Shown here piece by piece: positions 7,497 through 16,471 of a stretch of DNA of 64,000 nt. The notes under the pieces were generated by a model, which saw only the letters and a list, made by a program, of their open reading frames with translations, was not told the DNA's origin and did not search any database. Source of the DNA: Hymenobacter sp. BT18 (GTDB lineage Bacteria; Bacteroidota; Bacteroidia; Cytophagales; Hymenobacteraceae); NCBI RefSeq assembly GCF_012273015.1, contig NZ_CP050954.1, positions 3,264,001 to 3,328,000 of the forward strand, written 5' to 3'. Made by a program: the position numbers and the translations under genes. Position 1 is the first letter of the stretch; each line of letters begins with the position of its first letter.

Positions 7497-8450
7497 CTAC
7501 GCTGCTACCCCGGGCTGGGCCTGCTGCAAGAGCCACTGATAAAGCTTGTCCACGTCGGCTTTGCGGAACAGCTCGGTTCCAGGGTTCATCGTGGCTGCCG
7601 TGCCGCAGGCCACGCCCAGGCGGGCCGTTTCGCGTACCGACAGGCCCGTGGACAGGCCGTAAACCAGACCGGCTACCATCGAGTCGCCGGCGCCCACGGT
7701 GCTGCGCTTTTTCACGGCGGGGGCGGGCACGTGGTGGGTGGAGTCCCGGGTGACCACGCAGGCGCCCTGGGGGCCGAGCGACACCACCAGGATTTCGGCT
7801 TTGCCCTCGCGCACCAGGCGCTGGGCGGTTTCAGCTACGGCTTCGTTATCCAGCTCCTCCACGCCGGCCATTTTGCTTAGCTCGCCCACGTTGGGCTTGG
7901 CCAGGTACACGCCTTCTTCCAGCACGCGGTGCAGGGCCGGCCCCGAGGTATCAACCACTACTTTGATGCCCATTTGCTTAGCGGCCCGCACAATGCGCAC
8001 CAAGAACTCCGGCTCCACGCCGGGCGGCAGGCTGCCGCTGATAACCAGGAAATCGGGCACGGTGGGCAGGTTGCGCAGGGTGGTCAGCACCTGCTGCTGC
8101 TCTTGCTCCGAAAGCTCAGTGCCGGGCATGCCGAAGCGGTATTGCTGGCCGGTGCGAGCATCTACCACGATGAAATTCTCGCGGGTGCGGCTTACTGTTT
8201 CCACCGGCTGCTGCTGGATCTGCTCCTGGGTGAGGAGCTCCCGCAGCAGCTGGCCGCTGGGGCCGCCCACCGGAAACACCGCCACCGAGTCGGCCCCGAG
8301 GCGCTTAAGGGCCCGCGACACGTTGATGCCACCCCCGCCGGGCTCGAACTTGGGCGCCGCGCACCGCAGCTTCTGGTCGGGAATGATCTGGTCGGCCGTG
8401 GTGCTTTTGTCCACAGTGGGGTTCAGCGTGAGCGTTACGATGGAAGCCAT
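7497..8450 (-). CDS. pfkB: PfkB-type 6-phosphofructokinase / hexose-phosphate kinase
   Basis: A 317-residue ribokinase-fold sugar-phosphate kinase. Seen: N-terminal TLTLNPTVDKST, the substrate loop FEPGGGGINVSRAL, LVISGSLPPGV, AKPN, VVSLGPQGA and the anion-hole/catalytic motif STVGAGDSM with its aspartate. The wording of these blocks, including LRCAAPKFEPGGGG, follows E. coli phosphofructokinase II (PfkB) closely, so fructose-6-phosphate is the best-guess substrate; 1-phosphofructokinase or tagatose-6-phosphate kinase are alternatives in the same family. The ATG at 8450 removes an unrelated 164-codon upstream extension of the frame. It diverges from the HipA-like gene. Confidence 0.88.
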   Translation of the reverse strand: MASIVTLTLNPTVDKSTTADQIIPDQKLRCAAPKFEPGGGGINVSRALKRLGADSVAVFPVGGPSGQLLRELLTQEQIQQQPVETVSRTRENFIVVDARTGQQYRFGMPGTELSEQEQQQVLTTLRNLPTVPDFLVISGSLPPGVEPEFLVRIVRAAKQMGIKVVVDTSGPALHRVLEEGVYLAKPNVGELSKMAGVEELDNEAVAETAQRLVREGKAEILVVSLGPQGACVVTRDSTHHVPAPAVKKRSTVGAGDSMVAGLVYGLSTGLSVRETARLGVACGTAATMNPGTELFRKADVDKLYQWLLQQAQPGVAA

Positions 8451-8573
8451 GCGCGCAAGAAAATCAGGGTTGTTTCGGTGAATGTACTGCGGTTTGGCGG
8501 TGGGGTTGCGGGGCGGCTTCCGAACAACTGGCGGAATTGTGCGTTTTTTGCGGCTACACTTGTTCTCCGCTCT

Positions 8574-9365
8574 ATGCCGGTTGATATTCCTGAGCTGCGC
8601 ACCGTAAACGTGACGCGCTACGTGACGCCCCTGCGCGAAGGCGGCTCGTTGCCCGCCCTGGTGGAGGCCGACGACAATTTTCTGTACGTGGTGAAGTTCC
8701 GGGGGGCTGGCCAGGGCCTGAAGGCGCTGGTAGCCGAGCTGATTGTGGGCGAACTGGCCCGGGCCCTGGGACTCCGGGTGCCCGAGCTGGTGTTCATCGA
8801 GCTCAACGAAGCCTTTGGCCGCACCGAGCCCGACGAGGAAATCCAGGACCTGCTGCGTGCCAGCACCGGCCGGAACCTGGCCCTGCACTACCTCAGCGGC
8901 GCTATTACGTTCGACCCGCTTGTCACGACCATCGAGCCGCAACTAGCCTCGCTCATTGTATGGCTCGACTGCCTGACCCTGAACGTGGACCGCACCGCCC
9001 GCAACACCAACCTGCTGATGTGGCACCGGGAGCTGTGGCTTATCGACCACGGTGCGGCCCTGTACGTGCACCACATCGGGCCGGGCTGGGCCGAGGTCAA
9101 AAACCGGCCGTTTGCCCAGGTGAAAGACCACGTGCTGCTGCCCCAGGCTGCCGAGCTGGCGTGGGCCGATGCCGAAGGGCACGCCCGCCTCACCCCAGAA
9201 CGCCTGCGCGCCATCGTGGCCCTGGTGCCCGACGAGTGGCTGCAGGAGCCCGACCTCACGCCCGAGCAGCAGCGCGCCAACTACGTGCAGTTCCTGGAAA
9301 ACCGCCTGGCTGCGTCCGAAATCTTTGTTCAGGAAGCTACAACCGCCCGCCATGCACTTGTTTGA
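8574..9365 (+). CDS. HipA-like kinase (HipA_2 family)
   Basis: A 263-residue protein with a HipA-type kinase core. Seen: a glycine-rich FLYVVKFRGAGQG near residue 45, the catalytic loop LNVDRTARNTN (compare NxDRHxxN of HipA), and LIDHGAALY as the metal-binding loop equivalent to DFG. It lacks the separate N-terminal HipA domain, as in the HipA_2 family. The start ATG at 8574 begins MPVDIPELRTVNVTRYV. Its 3' end overlaps the DUF3037 gene by 14 bp, implying coupled translation. HipA itself phosphorylates a tRNA synthetase; the substrate here is unknown. No HipB-like DNA-binding antitoxin is adjacent. Confidence 0.82.
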   Translation: MPVDIPELRTVNVTRYVTPLREGGSLPALVEADDNFLYVVKFRGAGQGLKALVAELIVGELARALGLRVPELVFIELNEAFGRTEPDEEIQDLLRASTGRNLALHYLSGAITFDPLVTTIEPQLASLIVWLDCLTLNVDRTARNTNLLMWHRELWLIDHGAALYVHHIGPGWAEVKNRPFAQVKDHVLLPQAAELAWADAEGHARLTPERLRAIVALVPDEWLQEPDLTPEQQRANYVQFLENRLAASEIFVQEATTARHALV

Positions 9366-9729
9366 GTACGCCGTGCTGCGCATTGTGCCGCGGGTAGAGC
9401 GCGAAGAATTTCTCAATGTGGGTGTCATCGTGTACTGCGCTTCCCAGGGCTTTCTGGAGTGCCGCTACTGCGTGCCCGAGGCCCGGCTGCGCGCCTTCAC
9501 TCATTGTGAGCTGGACGTGGATGATTTGACGGAGCGGCTGCGCTCTTTCGAGCGAATCTGCCAGGGACGGCGGCACGGCGGACCCATCGGGCAGCTGCCG
9601 GTGGCTTCGCGGTTCCGCTGGCTCACGGCCACGCGCAGCACGCTGGTGCAAACTTCGCCCGTGCACCCTGGTTTGTGTGAAGACCCCGCTGCCACCCTGG
9701 CCCGACTCTACGCCCAACTAGTAGAGTAA
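9352..9729 (+). CDS. DUF3037 protein, partner of the HipA-like kinase
   Basis: A 125-residue protein. Seen: FEYAVLRIVPRVEREEFLNVGV-type N-terminus, the family signature of DUF3037, followed by a cysteine-containing strand (FLECRYC) and a C-terminal helix LARLYAQLVE. It overlaps the HipA-like gene by 14 bp. HipA_2 and DUF3037 genes are often neighbours in bacterial genomes (known association); the biochemical role of the pair is not established. It could act as a regulator or a substrate of the kinase, which is inference. Confidence 0.85.
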   Translation: MHLFEYAVLRIVPRVEREEFLNVGVIVYCASQGFLECRYCVPEARLRAFTHCELDVDDLTERLRSFERICQGRRHGGPIGQLPVASRFRWLTATRSTLVQTSPVHPGLCEDPAATLARLYAQLVE

Positions 9730-9832
9730 GCCGATACGCTGAAGAGTAGCAACAGCTTACGTCTCTACCCCGCGCGTGTCGCCTTTACGTACGTTGCCCG
9801 GCAACACTTCTTTCGCTTATTCGCCATTCATC

Positions 9833-10879
9833 ATGGAAAACGACATTCAGCAGCAAGTGCAGGACTACTACGGTACCGAGCTGCGCACCAGCCAGGACCT
9901 GAAAACCAACGCCTGCTGCACCGACGACATCCCGGCCGCGCACAAAAAGATTCTGGCGACGCTGGAAAGCGAAGTGCTGGAAAAGTATTACGGCTGCGGG
10001 GTGTGCATTCCGGCTGCCATTGACGGCTGCACCGTGCTCGACCTGGGCTCCGGCTCGGGCCGTGACGCCTTCCTGCTCTCCAAGCTGGTAGGGGAGCAGG
10101 GACACGTGATTGGGGTGGATATGACCGAGGAGCAGTTGGCCGTGGCCCGCCGCCACGTAGACGCCCACACCCGCACGTTCGGCTACCAGCGGCCCAACGT
10201 GGAGTTCCGCAAAGGCTACATCGAAGATCTGCGCACCGCCGACCTCGACGACAACAGCGTGGACTTAGTGGTGAGCAACTGTGTGCTGAACCTGAGCACC
10301 GACAAAACGGCTACCTACCGCGAAATATTCCGGGTGCTGAAGCCCGGCGGGGAGCTATACATTGCCGACGTGTTTGCTGACCGCCGCGTGCCCGAAAGCC
10401 TGCGCCAGGACCCGGTACTGTACGGGGAGTGCCTGAGCGGGGCTATGTACATCGAGGACTTCCGCCGCCTGCTGCGCCAGCTGGGCGTGCACGACTACCG
10501 CCTCACAGCCAAGCGCCAGCTCTCCATTGATAACGAGGAGATTGAGCAGAAGGTGGGCAACATCAAGTTCTACTCGCTTACGGTACGCGCCTTCAAGCTC
10601 GACCTCGAAGACCAGTGCGAAGACTTCGGGCAGGTGGCCACCTACCTGGGTACCGTGTCCGGGGAGCCGCACCGCTTCGTGCTCGACGACCACCACACCT
10701 TCGAAACCGGCCGGCCGGTGCTGGTGTGCGGTAACACGGCCGATATGCTTTCCCAAACCCGCTACGGCGCCCACTTCCGCGTGCTCGGCAGCAAGGAGCA
10801 GCATTTTGGCCTGTTTCCCTGCGGCCCGGCCCCGGCCGCCGCAGTTGCTGGTGAGGCTGCTGCTTCCTGTGGTTGCTGA
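9833..10879 (+). CDS. ArsM-like SAM-dependent methyltransferase (arsenite methylation likely)
   Basis: A 348-residue cytosolic class I methyltransferase. Seen: the SAM-binding motif VLDLGSGSGRD (residues 68-78), acidic VIGVDM, and the PGGELYIADVF strand. Cysteines C55, C58, C150 (SNCVLNL) and C200 (GECLSGA) match the arsenic-binding positions of ArsM enzymes, and C28-C29 (NACC) is the N-terminal pair seen in many of them. The C-terminus ends in SCGC. This supports methylation of As(III), but no arsR, arsB or arsC lies nearby. ATG 9833 is preferred to the GTG at 9776 because the family starts there. The HAD gene follows 81 bp later. Confidence 0.75.
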   Translation: MENDIQQQVQDYYGTELRTSQDLKTNACCTDDIPAAHKKILATLESEVLEKYYGCGVCIPAAIDGCTVLDLGSGSGRDAFLLSKLVGEQGHVIGVDMTEEQLAVARRHVDAHTRTFGYQRPNVEFRKGYIEDLRTADLDDNSVDLVVSNCVLNLSTDKTATYREIFRVLKPGGELYIADVFADRRVPESLRQDPVLYGECLSGAMYIEDFRRLLRQLGVHDYRLTAKRQLSIDNEEIEQKVGNIKFYSLTVRAFKLDLEDQCEDFGQVATYLGTVSGEPHRFVLDDHHTFETGRPVLVCGNTADMLSQTRYGAHFRVLGSKEQHFGLFPCGPAPAAAVAGEAAASCGC

Positions 10880-10960
10880 GAAGCGTACGCGTCGCTCCAG
10901 CATTCATTCTATCAGCTTTCCCGCACTGGCGAAACCGGGTATTTTACTGTTTTCTAGCAT

Positions 10961-11596
10961 ATGTCTCACCCTATAGACAGTATCATTTTCGACCTCGACG
11001 GTACCCTGTGGAATGCCACCGAAGCCGTTACGCAAGCCTTTCAGCAAGCGGCCGGCAGTGTCGACTATATTTCGGATACCGTGACGGTAGTCGACGTGGA
11101 AGCCGTAACCGGGCAGCCGTTCAGCGCCGTGTACGACAAGCTGTTTCCCTCTTTACCCGCCGAGAAGCGCGACGAGTTCAAGGCCATCTGCGCTGAACAA
11201 GAGCTACACCACGCCCGGCAGTACGGCGGTACCCTGTATCCCGACCTGGCCAATACGGTGCGCAACCTGGCGGCGCGCTACCGCCTGTTTATCGTGAGTA
11301 ACTGCCAGACGGGCTACATCGAAGCCTTTTTTCAACACACCCAGCTGGAGCCGTATTTCGAGGGGCACCAGTGCTTTGGCACCAAAGGCCTGCCGAAAGC
11401 TGAGAATATCAAAGAGGTAGTAGCCAACTTCCACCTGCAGGCGCCCGTGTACGTGGGCGACACGCGCAGTGACTTTGAAGCCAGCCAGCTGGCTGGGGTG
11501 CCGTTTATCTTCGCCGAGTACGGCTTTGGCCAGGTCCCCGCCGCGGAGGCTCCCCAGCGCATCAGCCAATCAGCCGATTTGTTGAAGCTGCTATAA
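10961..11596 (+). CDS. HAD family hydrolase (phosphatase)
   Basis: A 211-residue haloacid-dehalogenase-fold phosphatase. Seen: motif I IIFDLDGTLWN with nucleophile D11 and D13, motif II FIVSNCQ, motif III lysine in KGLPKAENI, and motif IV VYVGDTRSDFEAS. The cap domain is inserted after motif I (type C1). The overall build resembles phosphoglycolate phosphatase/beta-phosphoglucomutase relatives; the substrate cannot be told from sequence. A hairpin terminator at 11628-11661 separates it from the convergent peptidase gene. Confidence 0.88.
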   Translation: MSHPIDSIIFDLDGTLWNATEAVTQAFQQAAGSVDYISDTVTVVDVEAVTGQPFSAVYDKLFPSLPAEKRDEFKAICAEQELHHARQYGGTLYPDLANTVRNLAARYRLFIVSNCQTGYIEAFFQHTQLEPYFEGHQCFGTKGLPKAENIKEVVANFHLQAPVYVGDTRSDFEASQLAGVPFIFAEYGFGQVPAAEAPQRISQSADLLKLL

Positions 11597-11627
11597 GCGG
11601 TTTGGAACCTCCTGTAATCCGTAAACA

Positions 11628-11661
11628 AAACGAGCCGGCCTCCACAGAAGCCGGCTCGTTT
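11628..11661. terminator. Hairpin terminator between convergent genes
   Basis: Perfect 12-bp arms (11628-11639 with 11650-11661) with a 10-base loop; the AAA/TTT edges give a U-rich end in both directions. It sits 32 bp after the HAD gene and 22 bp after the minus-strand peptidase gene. Confidence 0.85.
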
Positions 11662-11682
11662 GCTGAAAATGAGTAGGATGGG

Positions 11683-13812
11683 TTAGTTGGCTGGAGTCTG
11701 GTAAGGCGTCAGGCCCATGTTCTGGAACAGGAAGGCCCACTTGTCGGTCTGCTCGCTGATAACCTGAGCGGTGGAGCGGCCCGCGCCGTGGCCGGCTTTG
11801 GTTTCGATGCGAATAAGGGCCGGCGCGCTGCCCTTCTGCATTTCCTGCAGGCGGGACGCAAACTTAAACGAGTGCGCGGGTACTACCCGGTCGTCGTGGT
11901 CGGCGGTGGTGACTAGGGTGGCGGGGTAGCTGGCAGGCTTGAGGGCGTGGTAAGGCGAATACTTGTAGAGGTACTCAAACATGGGCTTGGAGTCCTGGGC
12001 CGTGCCGTAGTCGTAGGCCCAGCCAGCGCCGGCCGTGAACTGGTTGTAGCGGAGCATGTCCATCACGCCCACGGCCGGGAAAGCTACTTTAAAGAGTTCA
12101 GGCCGCTGCGCCATCACGGCGCCCACCAACAGGCCACCGTTGGAACCGCCCGAAATAGCGAGGTAGTCCTTGGAGGTGTACTTGCTTTTGATCAGATATT
12201 CGCTGGCGGCAATAAAGTCGTCGAATACGTTCTGCTTTTGCAGCTTGGTGCCGGCCAGGTGCCATTTCTCGCCGTACTCGCCGCCCCCGCGCAGGTTGGC
12301 CACAGCATACACTCCGCCGTTTTCGAGCAGCACAATGGTGGAAGTGCCGAAGCTGGGCGTGAGGCTGGCGTTGAAACCGCCGTAGGCATAAAGCAGCGTG
12401 GGGTTTTTGCCGTTCAGCGCCAGCCCTTTCTTGTGGGTGATGATCATAGGCACCTTGGTGCCGTCCTTAGACGTGTAAAACACCTGCTTCGACTCGTACT
12501 GGCTGGGGTCGAACTGCACGTTGGTTTTCTTGTACACCTCCGATTTGCCGGTGGCAATATCGTACCGGAAGATGGTGGGCGGGTAGATGTAAGACGTAAA
12601 GGTGTAGTACGTTTCCTTTTCTTCCTTCTTGGTGCCGAAGCCCCAGGCCGTGCCCACCGAAGGCAGCTGAATGGCGCGCTCTTTCTTGCCGTTCATATCA
12701 TACTGCTCAATGAGCGTGGTGGCATCTTTGAGGTAGTTGGCGAAGATCTTGCCGCCGCCGGTGCTCACCGTCAGCACGTTTTTGGTTTCCGGAATCAGGT
12801 CTTTCCAGTTCGCGGGCTGGGGCTTCGCTGCGTCTACCGTTACCAGGCGGTTGTTGGGTGCGTTCAGGTTGGTGGCGATATAGAGCTTGCTGCCCACGTT
12901 GTCCACCACATCCACGCTGCTTTTCTCGTTGTCCACGACCTGCACAATGGCACTGCCGGACTTGCTCAGGTCCTGGAGATACAGCTCGTTGCCGGTCGTG
13001 GTGTTGGCGGCCGTGATAATCAGGAAACGCTCGTCTTCCGTGAGCGAGGCCCCCACGTAGCGGCGCGGGGTCTTTTCGCCTCCAAAAATTAACTTATCGG
13101 TGCTCTGGGGCGTGCCGAGCTTGTGGTAGTAGAGCTTGTGGTACTGCGTTTTGCCGGCCAGCTGACTGCCGGCCTGGGGCTTGTCGTAGGAGCTGTAGTA
13201 GAACCCGTCGTTGCCCTGCCAGGCCAGGCCCGAGAACTTCACGTCGCGTAAGGTGTCGCCTACCTGCTTTTTGTCGGCGGTTTGCAGCACAATCACCTTG
13301 CGCCAGTCGGAGCCGCCCTCCGATATCTGGTAGGCGGCCAGGGAGCCGTCCTTGGTGAAGTTGATGCCGGCCAGCGAGGTAGTGCCGTCCTTGGCAAACT
13401 GGTTGGGGTCAAGAAACACTTCCGGTGCACCGGTGCCCGCCTGCCGGTACAGCACCGATTGGCTTTGCAGCCCCGTGTTTTTGTAGAAGTAGGTGTACTT
13501 GCCTTCCTTGAAGGGGGCGCTGTATTTCTCGTAGTTCCACAGCGTTTCCAGGCGCTTGCGGATGGCGTCGCGGTACGGAATCTGGCTGAGGTACTGCTGC
13601 GTTACCTTATTCTGTTCCTGTACCCAGCTTTTCGTGTCGGCCGACTGATCGTCTTCCAGCCAGCGGTAGGGGTCGGCCACCTTCGTGCCGAAGTAGGTGT
13701 TGACGGTGTCGACCTTGCGCGTCTGAGGGTAAGAGAGGGGCTTAATGGCGTTTTGAGCCAGGGCTGAGGTGCCGGTCAGTAGCGCCGCCAGCGCCGTACT
13801 AACGTGTTTCAT
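11683..13812 (-). CDS. Prolyl oligopeptidase family serine peptidase (S9A), exported
   Basis: A 709-residue periplasmic peptidase cleaving after proline in short peptides. Seen: signal peptide (residues 1-20, ending ALAQ), the N-terminal DPYRWLEDDQS typical of prolyl oligopeptidases, a seven-bladed propeller region, and a C-terminal alpha/beta-hydrolase domain with the catalytic triad Ser about 557 (SGGSNGG), Asp about 641 (DHDDRVVP) and His about 675 (AGHGAGR). Length matches the S9A family (about 700). The ATG at 13812 gives the signal peptide; the 27 upstream in-frame codons are not homologous. It is monocistronic, converging on the HAD gene. Confidence 0.93.
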   Translation of the reverse strand: MKHVSTALAALLTGTSALAQNAIKPLSYPQTRKVDTVNTYFGTKVADPYRWLEDDQSADTKSWVQEQNKVTQQYLSQIPYRDAIRKRLETLWNYEKYSAPFKEGKYTYFYKNTGLQSQSVLYRQAGTGAPEVFLDPNQFAKDGTTSLAGINFTKDGSLAAYQISEGGSDWRKVIVLQTADKKQVGDTLRDVKFSGLAWQGNDGFYYSSYDKPQAGSQLAGKTQYHKLYYHKLGTPQSTDKLIFGGEKTPRRYVGASLTEDERFLIITAANTTTGNELYLQDLSKSGSAIVQVVDNEKSSVDVVDNVGSKLYIATNLNAPNNRLVTVDAAKPQPANWKDLIPETKNVLTVSTGGGKIFANYLKDATTLIEQYDMNGKKERAIQLPSVGTAWGFGTKKEEKETYYTFTSYIYPPTIFRYDIATGKSEVYKKTNVQFDPSQYESKQVFYTSKDGTKVPMIITHKKGLALNGKNPTLLYAYGGFNASLTPSFGTSTIVLLENGGVYAVANLRGGGEYGEKWHLAGTKLQKQNVFDDFIAASEYLIKSKYTSKDYLAISGGSNGGLLVGAVMAQRPELFKVAFPAVGVMDMLRYNQFTAGAGWAYDYGTAQDSKPMFEYLYKYSPYHALKPASYPATLVTTADHDDRVVPAHSFKFASRLQEMQKGSAPALIRIETKAGHGAGRSTAQVISEQTDKWAFLFQNMGLTPYQTPAN

Positions 13813-14010
13813 GGAGTAGGTGGACGGGTGAAAGGGATGGATGCTCAAATTATGGCGCATTCCGCAGATTCTCCTCCTTAAAGCCGAAAACATCTACCTG
13901 TTGCCTGACCATAATCAGGTTGTCCCAAGACCGGTACACTTTGTAAAAGCAGCCAGCGGGTATATTCTTCCGTAGGTTGCGTGCCGGCTGCCCAACTAGC
14001 ATTATCGTAC

Positions 14011-14087
14011 AAAAAAGCGCCACTAGTCACTGTACAAACCCCCTATACTTTGAAATATAGGATTTTTCTACACTGACTAGTGGCGCC
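14011..14087 (-). terminator. Rho-independent terminator for the 14108-14656 lipoprotein gene
   Basis: On the minus strand a 13-bp stem (14086-14074 with 14029-14017, extended by further pairs after one mismatch) is followed by six Us (14016-14011). A second small hairpin lies in the loop (14042-14062 region). It starts about 20 bp after the stop codon. Confidence 0.8.
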
Positions 14088-14107
14088 TTGGTTAGGCTGC
14101 TACTGAT

Positions 14108-14656
14108 CTAGTTACCCTGGCCCTGGCTCGAAGCTGACGCTTGGTTTGCAGGGTCATGTACCAGGGTGAGCATAATCTTGCCATTAGCAAATTTTTTGCA
14201 CTCTGACGTGTAGTGCTTGCCGCATTCTGACCACGCTTCCGAGAGGAAAGTAGTTTGTGCGGTCGGAATATCAGCTTTTTCTGTCAAAGTGCCTTCCCAT
14301 ACAGAAGTTTCCTTTCCGGAGGGAGTAATGGTGTACTTAGTTTGTTGCATGAATACCTCATAGTTGAGGTTCAACAGCTTACGTGTCATGTATTCGGTGC
14401 GCACTACGTCCTGGATCCAGGTGCCGTTCCCGTTGCCATTGTAAACCATGTGGTAGTTATACGTGTCGCAGGGGAGAGGACGGGCTTCGCCAATGGCTCC
14501 GTTACCATTTGTGCTACCATTGCCGTTTCCACCACGAATAGAACTTTCCTGGGTAGCGGCAAGGGGCTGTATGTTGTCGGACTCTTTGGAGCAGCTGGCG
14601 AAAAACAGGGATGCGCCGAGCGCAAGAGTGGTCGGGAAAAAGGGTAAAGCTTTCAT
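14108..14656 (-). CDS. Asn-Gly-rich predicted lipoprotein, unknown function
   Basis: A 182-residue exported protein with a lipobox (FASC, Cys22), so it is probably anchored in a membrane by lipid. After the anchor comes a low-complexity asparagine-glycine linker (GGNGNGSTNGNG), then a small globular domain rich in beta-prone residues with cysteines that may pair (SECGK, SECKK). No family recognised. It has its own terminator (14011-14087) and a long AT-rich region upstream, so it is probably monocistronic. The AT-rich 5' flank differs from the surrounding GC-rich DNA. Confidence 0.75.
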   Translation of the reverse strand: MKALPFFPTTLALGASLFFASCSKESDNIQPLAATQESSIRGGNGNGSTNGNGAIGEARPLPCDTYNYHMVYNGNGNGTWIQDVVRTEYMTRKLLNLNYEVFMQQTKYTITPSGKETSVWEGTLTEKADIPTAQTTFLSEAWSECGKHYTSECKKFANGKIMLTLVHDPANQASASSQGQGN

Positions 14657-15176
14657 GATGGTAAGATGTATAGTGAAATGCCCTGATTGGCATGATATGG
14701 ATTATAACGTGATCCTAAAAATGGGGTTGTAATTTTGAAAAATATTTTTTAAAATAACGCGCTAGTGAATATATATAGAAATATTAACATGGAATTAGCG
14801 AATGTTTATATTATATCACGCTAATATTCAGTTTGTTGCCAGTGTATGCTTATAAGAGGTATTAGATTGCTTCAGGTATTAAACCCATCTGGTACTATAG
14901 CAGGATGAACTGCTTGTCCAAGAAGCAAATCGGGTTTACTATTCAAATGCTTCTGGTACCTAAGGTTTTATGTAAGACCCTCCATCTTCAGTCAATCAAT
15001 GAGACGAAATGGACTTTGGTAGAAGGCGGAAGCGGAGGCAAGCGGATAAACACGTCCTCAAACGGTGCGGAACGGGGCAAGTTGTTACTAACGGGACAAA
15101 AAAACTGCCTTGGCGATGAGACCAAGGCAGCGTACTACTTATCTATACTATGGCCGGCCTCTGCCGCGTCCTCAAC
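14657..15176. other. AT-rich intergenic region without a supported gene
   Basis: About 520 bp, strikingly AT-rich at roughly 14690-14900 against a GC-rich background. It should hold the promoter of the lipoprotein gene and contains the pirin terminator at its right end. A plus-strand ORF at 14905-15180 runs through that terminator and has no recognisable product, so it is not called. Confidence 0.55.
15098..15130 (-). terminator. Rho-independent terminator of the pirin operon
   Basis: On the minus strand a 9-bp stem (15130-15122 with 15113-15105) is followed by seven Us (15104-15098), about 45 bp after the stop codon of the pirin gene at 15177. Confidence 0.85.
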
Positions 15177-15887
15177 TTAGTGATTAATGGGCGCTTCAAT
15201 CACAATAAAGCGCGCTTCCGTTAGGCATTTCACAGCCACAGTATCGGTATTCCATAGGCCGATACTGTCACGCTTGTCCACCGACTGCCCGTTTACTTGC
15301 ACGCTGCCGTCGATTACGAAAATGAACACCGCTTTATTCAGCGGCTTGAGGTCATAGCGTAGTTCATGGCCGGCCTCGAAGTAGCCGAGAGATAGGCGCG
15401 CATTCTGGTTGATCCAGCAATGCGCCGTGCCCTCCTCGTTGCTGACGATGGTGACCAGCTGGTTGCGGCGCTTCTCTTCCGGAAACTGCCGCCGCTGGTA
15501 GCGCGGGGTGATGTTGCCTAGCTTGGGCTCAATCCAGATCTGCAAGAAGTTTACTTCGTCGTCGCCCACGTTGTATTCCTCATGGCGCAGGCCGCTGCCG
15601 GCACTCATAATCTGCACGCCACCCGGCTCAATTACCTCCGAGTAGCCTAAAGAATCCTTGTGATTCATGCGCCCGGCCAGCAGCACCGAAATGATTTCCA
15701 TGTTCTGGTGCGCATGCAGGCCGAAGCCCCCACCTTTCTGCACGAAATCATCATTGAACACCCGCAACAAGCCGAACCCGCTCCGTTCGGGGTTAGCGTA
15801 GCTGCTGAAGGAAAACGTGAAGTTGCTTTGCAGCCAGCCAATGTCTTTCAGCCCCCGTTCGGCGGCCCGGATGATGCGGTGGTTCAT
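15177..15887 (-). CDS. Pirin family bicupin protein, copy 2
   Basis: A 236-residue bicupin. Seen: the N-terminal block FSFSSYANPERSGFG-LRVFNDD, the metal-binding motif H-A-H-QNMEIIS with a downstream histidine and glutamate (GLRHEE), and LQIWIEP-x6-PRYQ. This is the YhhW-like pirin layout, in which three His and one Glu of the N-terminal cupin hold a metal; some members oxidise quercetin, others sense redox state. It begins 5 bp after the nitroreductase gene ends, in the same transcript. A paralog heads the operon at 16587-17300. Confidence 0.9.
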   Translation of the reverse strand: MNHRIIRAAERGLKDIGWLQSNFTFSFSSYANPERSGFGLLRVFNDDFVQKGGGFGLHAHQNMEIISVLLAGRMNHKDSLGYSEVIEPGGVQIMSAGSGLRHEEYNVGDDEVNFLQIWIEPKLGNITPRYQRRQFPEEKRRNQLVTIVSNEEGTAHCWINQNARLSLGYFEAGHELRYDLKPLNKAVFIFVIDGSVQVNGQSVDKRDSIGLWNTDTVAVKCLTEARFIVIEAPINH

Positions 15888-15892
15888 GGTAA

Positions 15893-16471
15893 TCAGGCTG
15901 CTAGTTCTTTGTGGAAGGCTACTTCGGCTACGGATTTGCGCAGCCGCGGAGCCTGTTCGCGGCTGCGGAAAGGCTCTTCCAGCTGCTCCGCCGCGCCAAG
16001 GTAGCCAAGGGCCAGGAAGGCCACGGGCTGTAGGGCGTCGGGCAGCTCGAAGGTAGCCTTGGTTTTCGCCGGGTCAAAGCCTCCCATGAAGTGGCCATGC
16101 AGGCCCAGGGCCGTAGCTTCCAGCATCAGGTTGGCATTGGCCATGCCTAAGTCGTGCAGGGCAGCCGGGTTGGGGTTGCCATTGTCGAACTGGGTCTGCG
16201 CCAGCGCCAGAATCAGCACCGGCGCGTGCTTGGCCCAGGGCTGGTTGCCGGGCAGCAGGCAGTCAACCATCTTCTGAAAGGTTTCCTGGTCGGCGTGGTG
16301 GGCATAGATGTAGCGCCAGGGCTGGGCGTTCATGGCGCTGGCGGCCCAGGAGGCAGCCTCAAATACTTGTTGCAGGGTTTCGGGCGCTACCGGGTAGCTG
16401 GCAAAAGCGCGTGGGCTCCACCGCTTCCGAATGGTTTCCTGGACAGGGTAGGTGGTGAGGGCGTGTTTCAT
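15893..16471 (-). CDS. Nitroreductase family FMN oxidoreductase
   Basis: A 192-residue flavin enzyme. Seen: N-terminal IRKRWSPRAF (FMN phosphate-binding RxSxR-like block), ASWAASAMNAQPWRYIYA, and GLHGHFMGGFDP in the C-terminal half; these are hallmarks of the NfsB/nitroreductase fold that reduces quinones, nitroaromatics or other electrophiles with NAD(P)H. It ends with a short conserved FRSREQAPRLRKSV tail. The ATG at 16471 begins MKHALTTYPVQE; the 30 upstream in-frame codons are not family-like. It sits between two pirin genes on one strand, suggesting a quinone/electrophile-response operon. Confidence 0.9.
   Translation of the reverse strand: MKHALTTYPVQETIRKRWSPRAFASYPVAPETLQQVFEAASWAASAMNAQPWRYIYAHHADQETFQKMVDCLLPGNQPWAKHAPVLILALAQTQFDNGNPNPAALHDLGMANANLMLEATALGLHGHFMGGFDPAKTKATFELPDALQPVAFLALGYLGAAEQLEEPFRSREQAPRLRKSVAEVAFHKELAA

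Noticed and set aside
14905..15180. Plus-strand ORF of 91 codons in the AT-rich gap
   Set aside because: Runs through the pirin terminator hairpin, has no recognisable product and no start context; likely chance.
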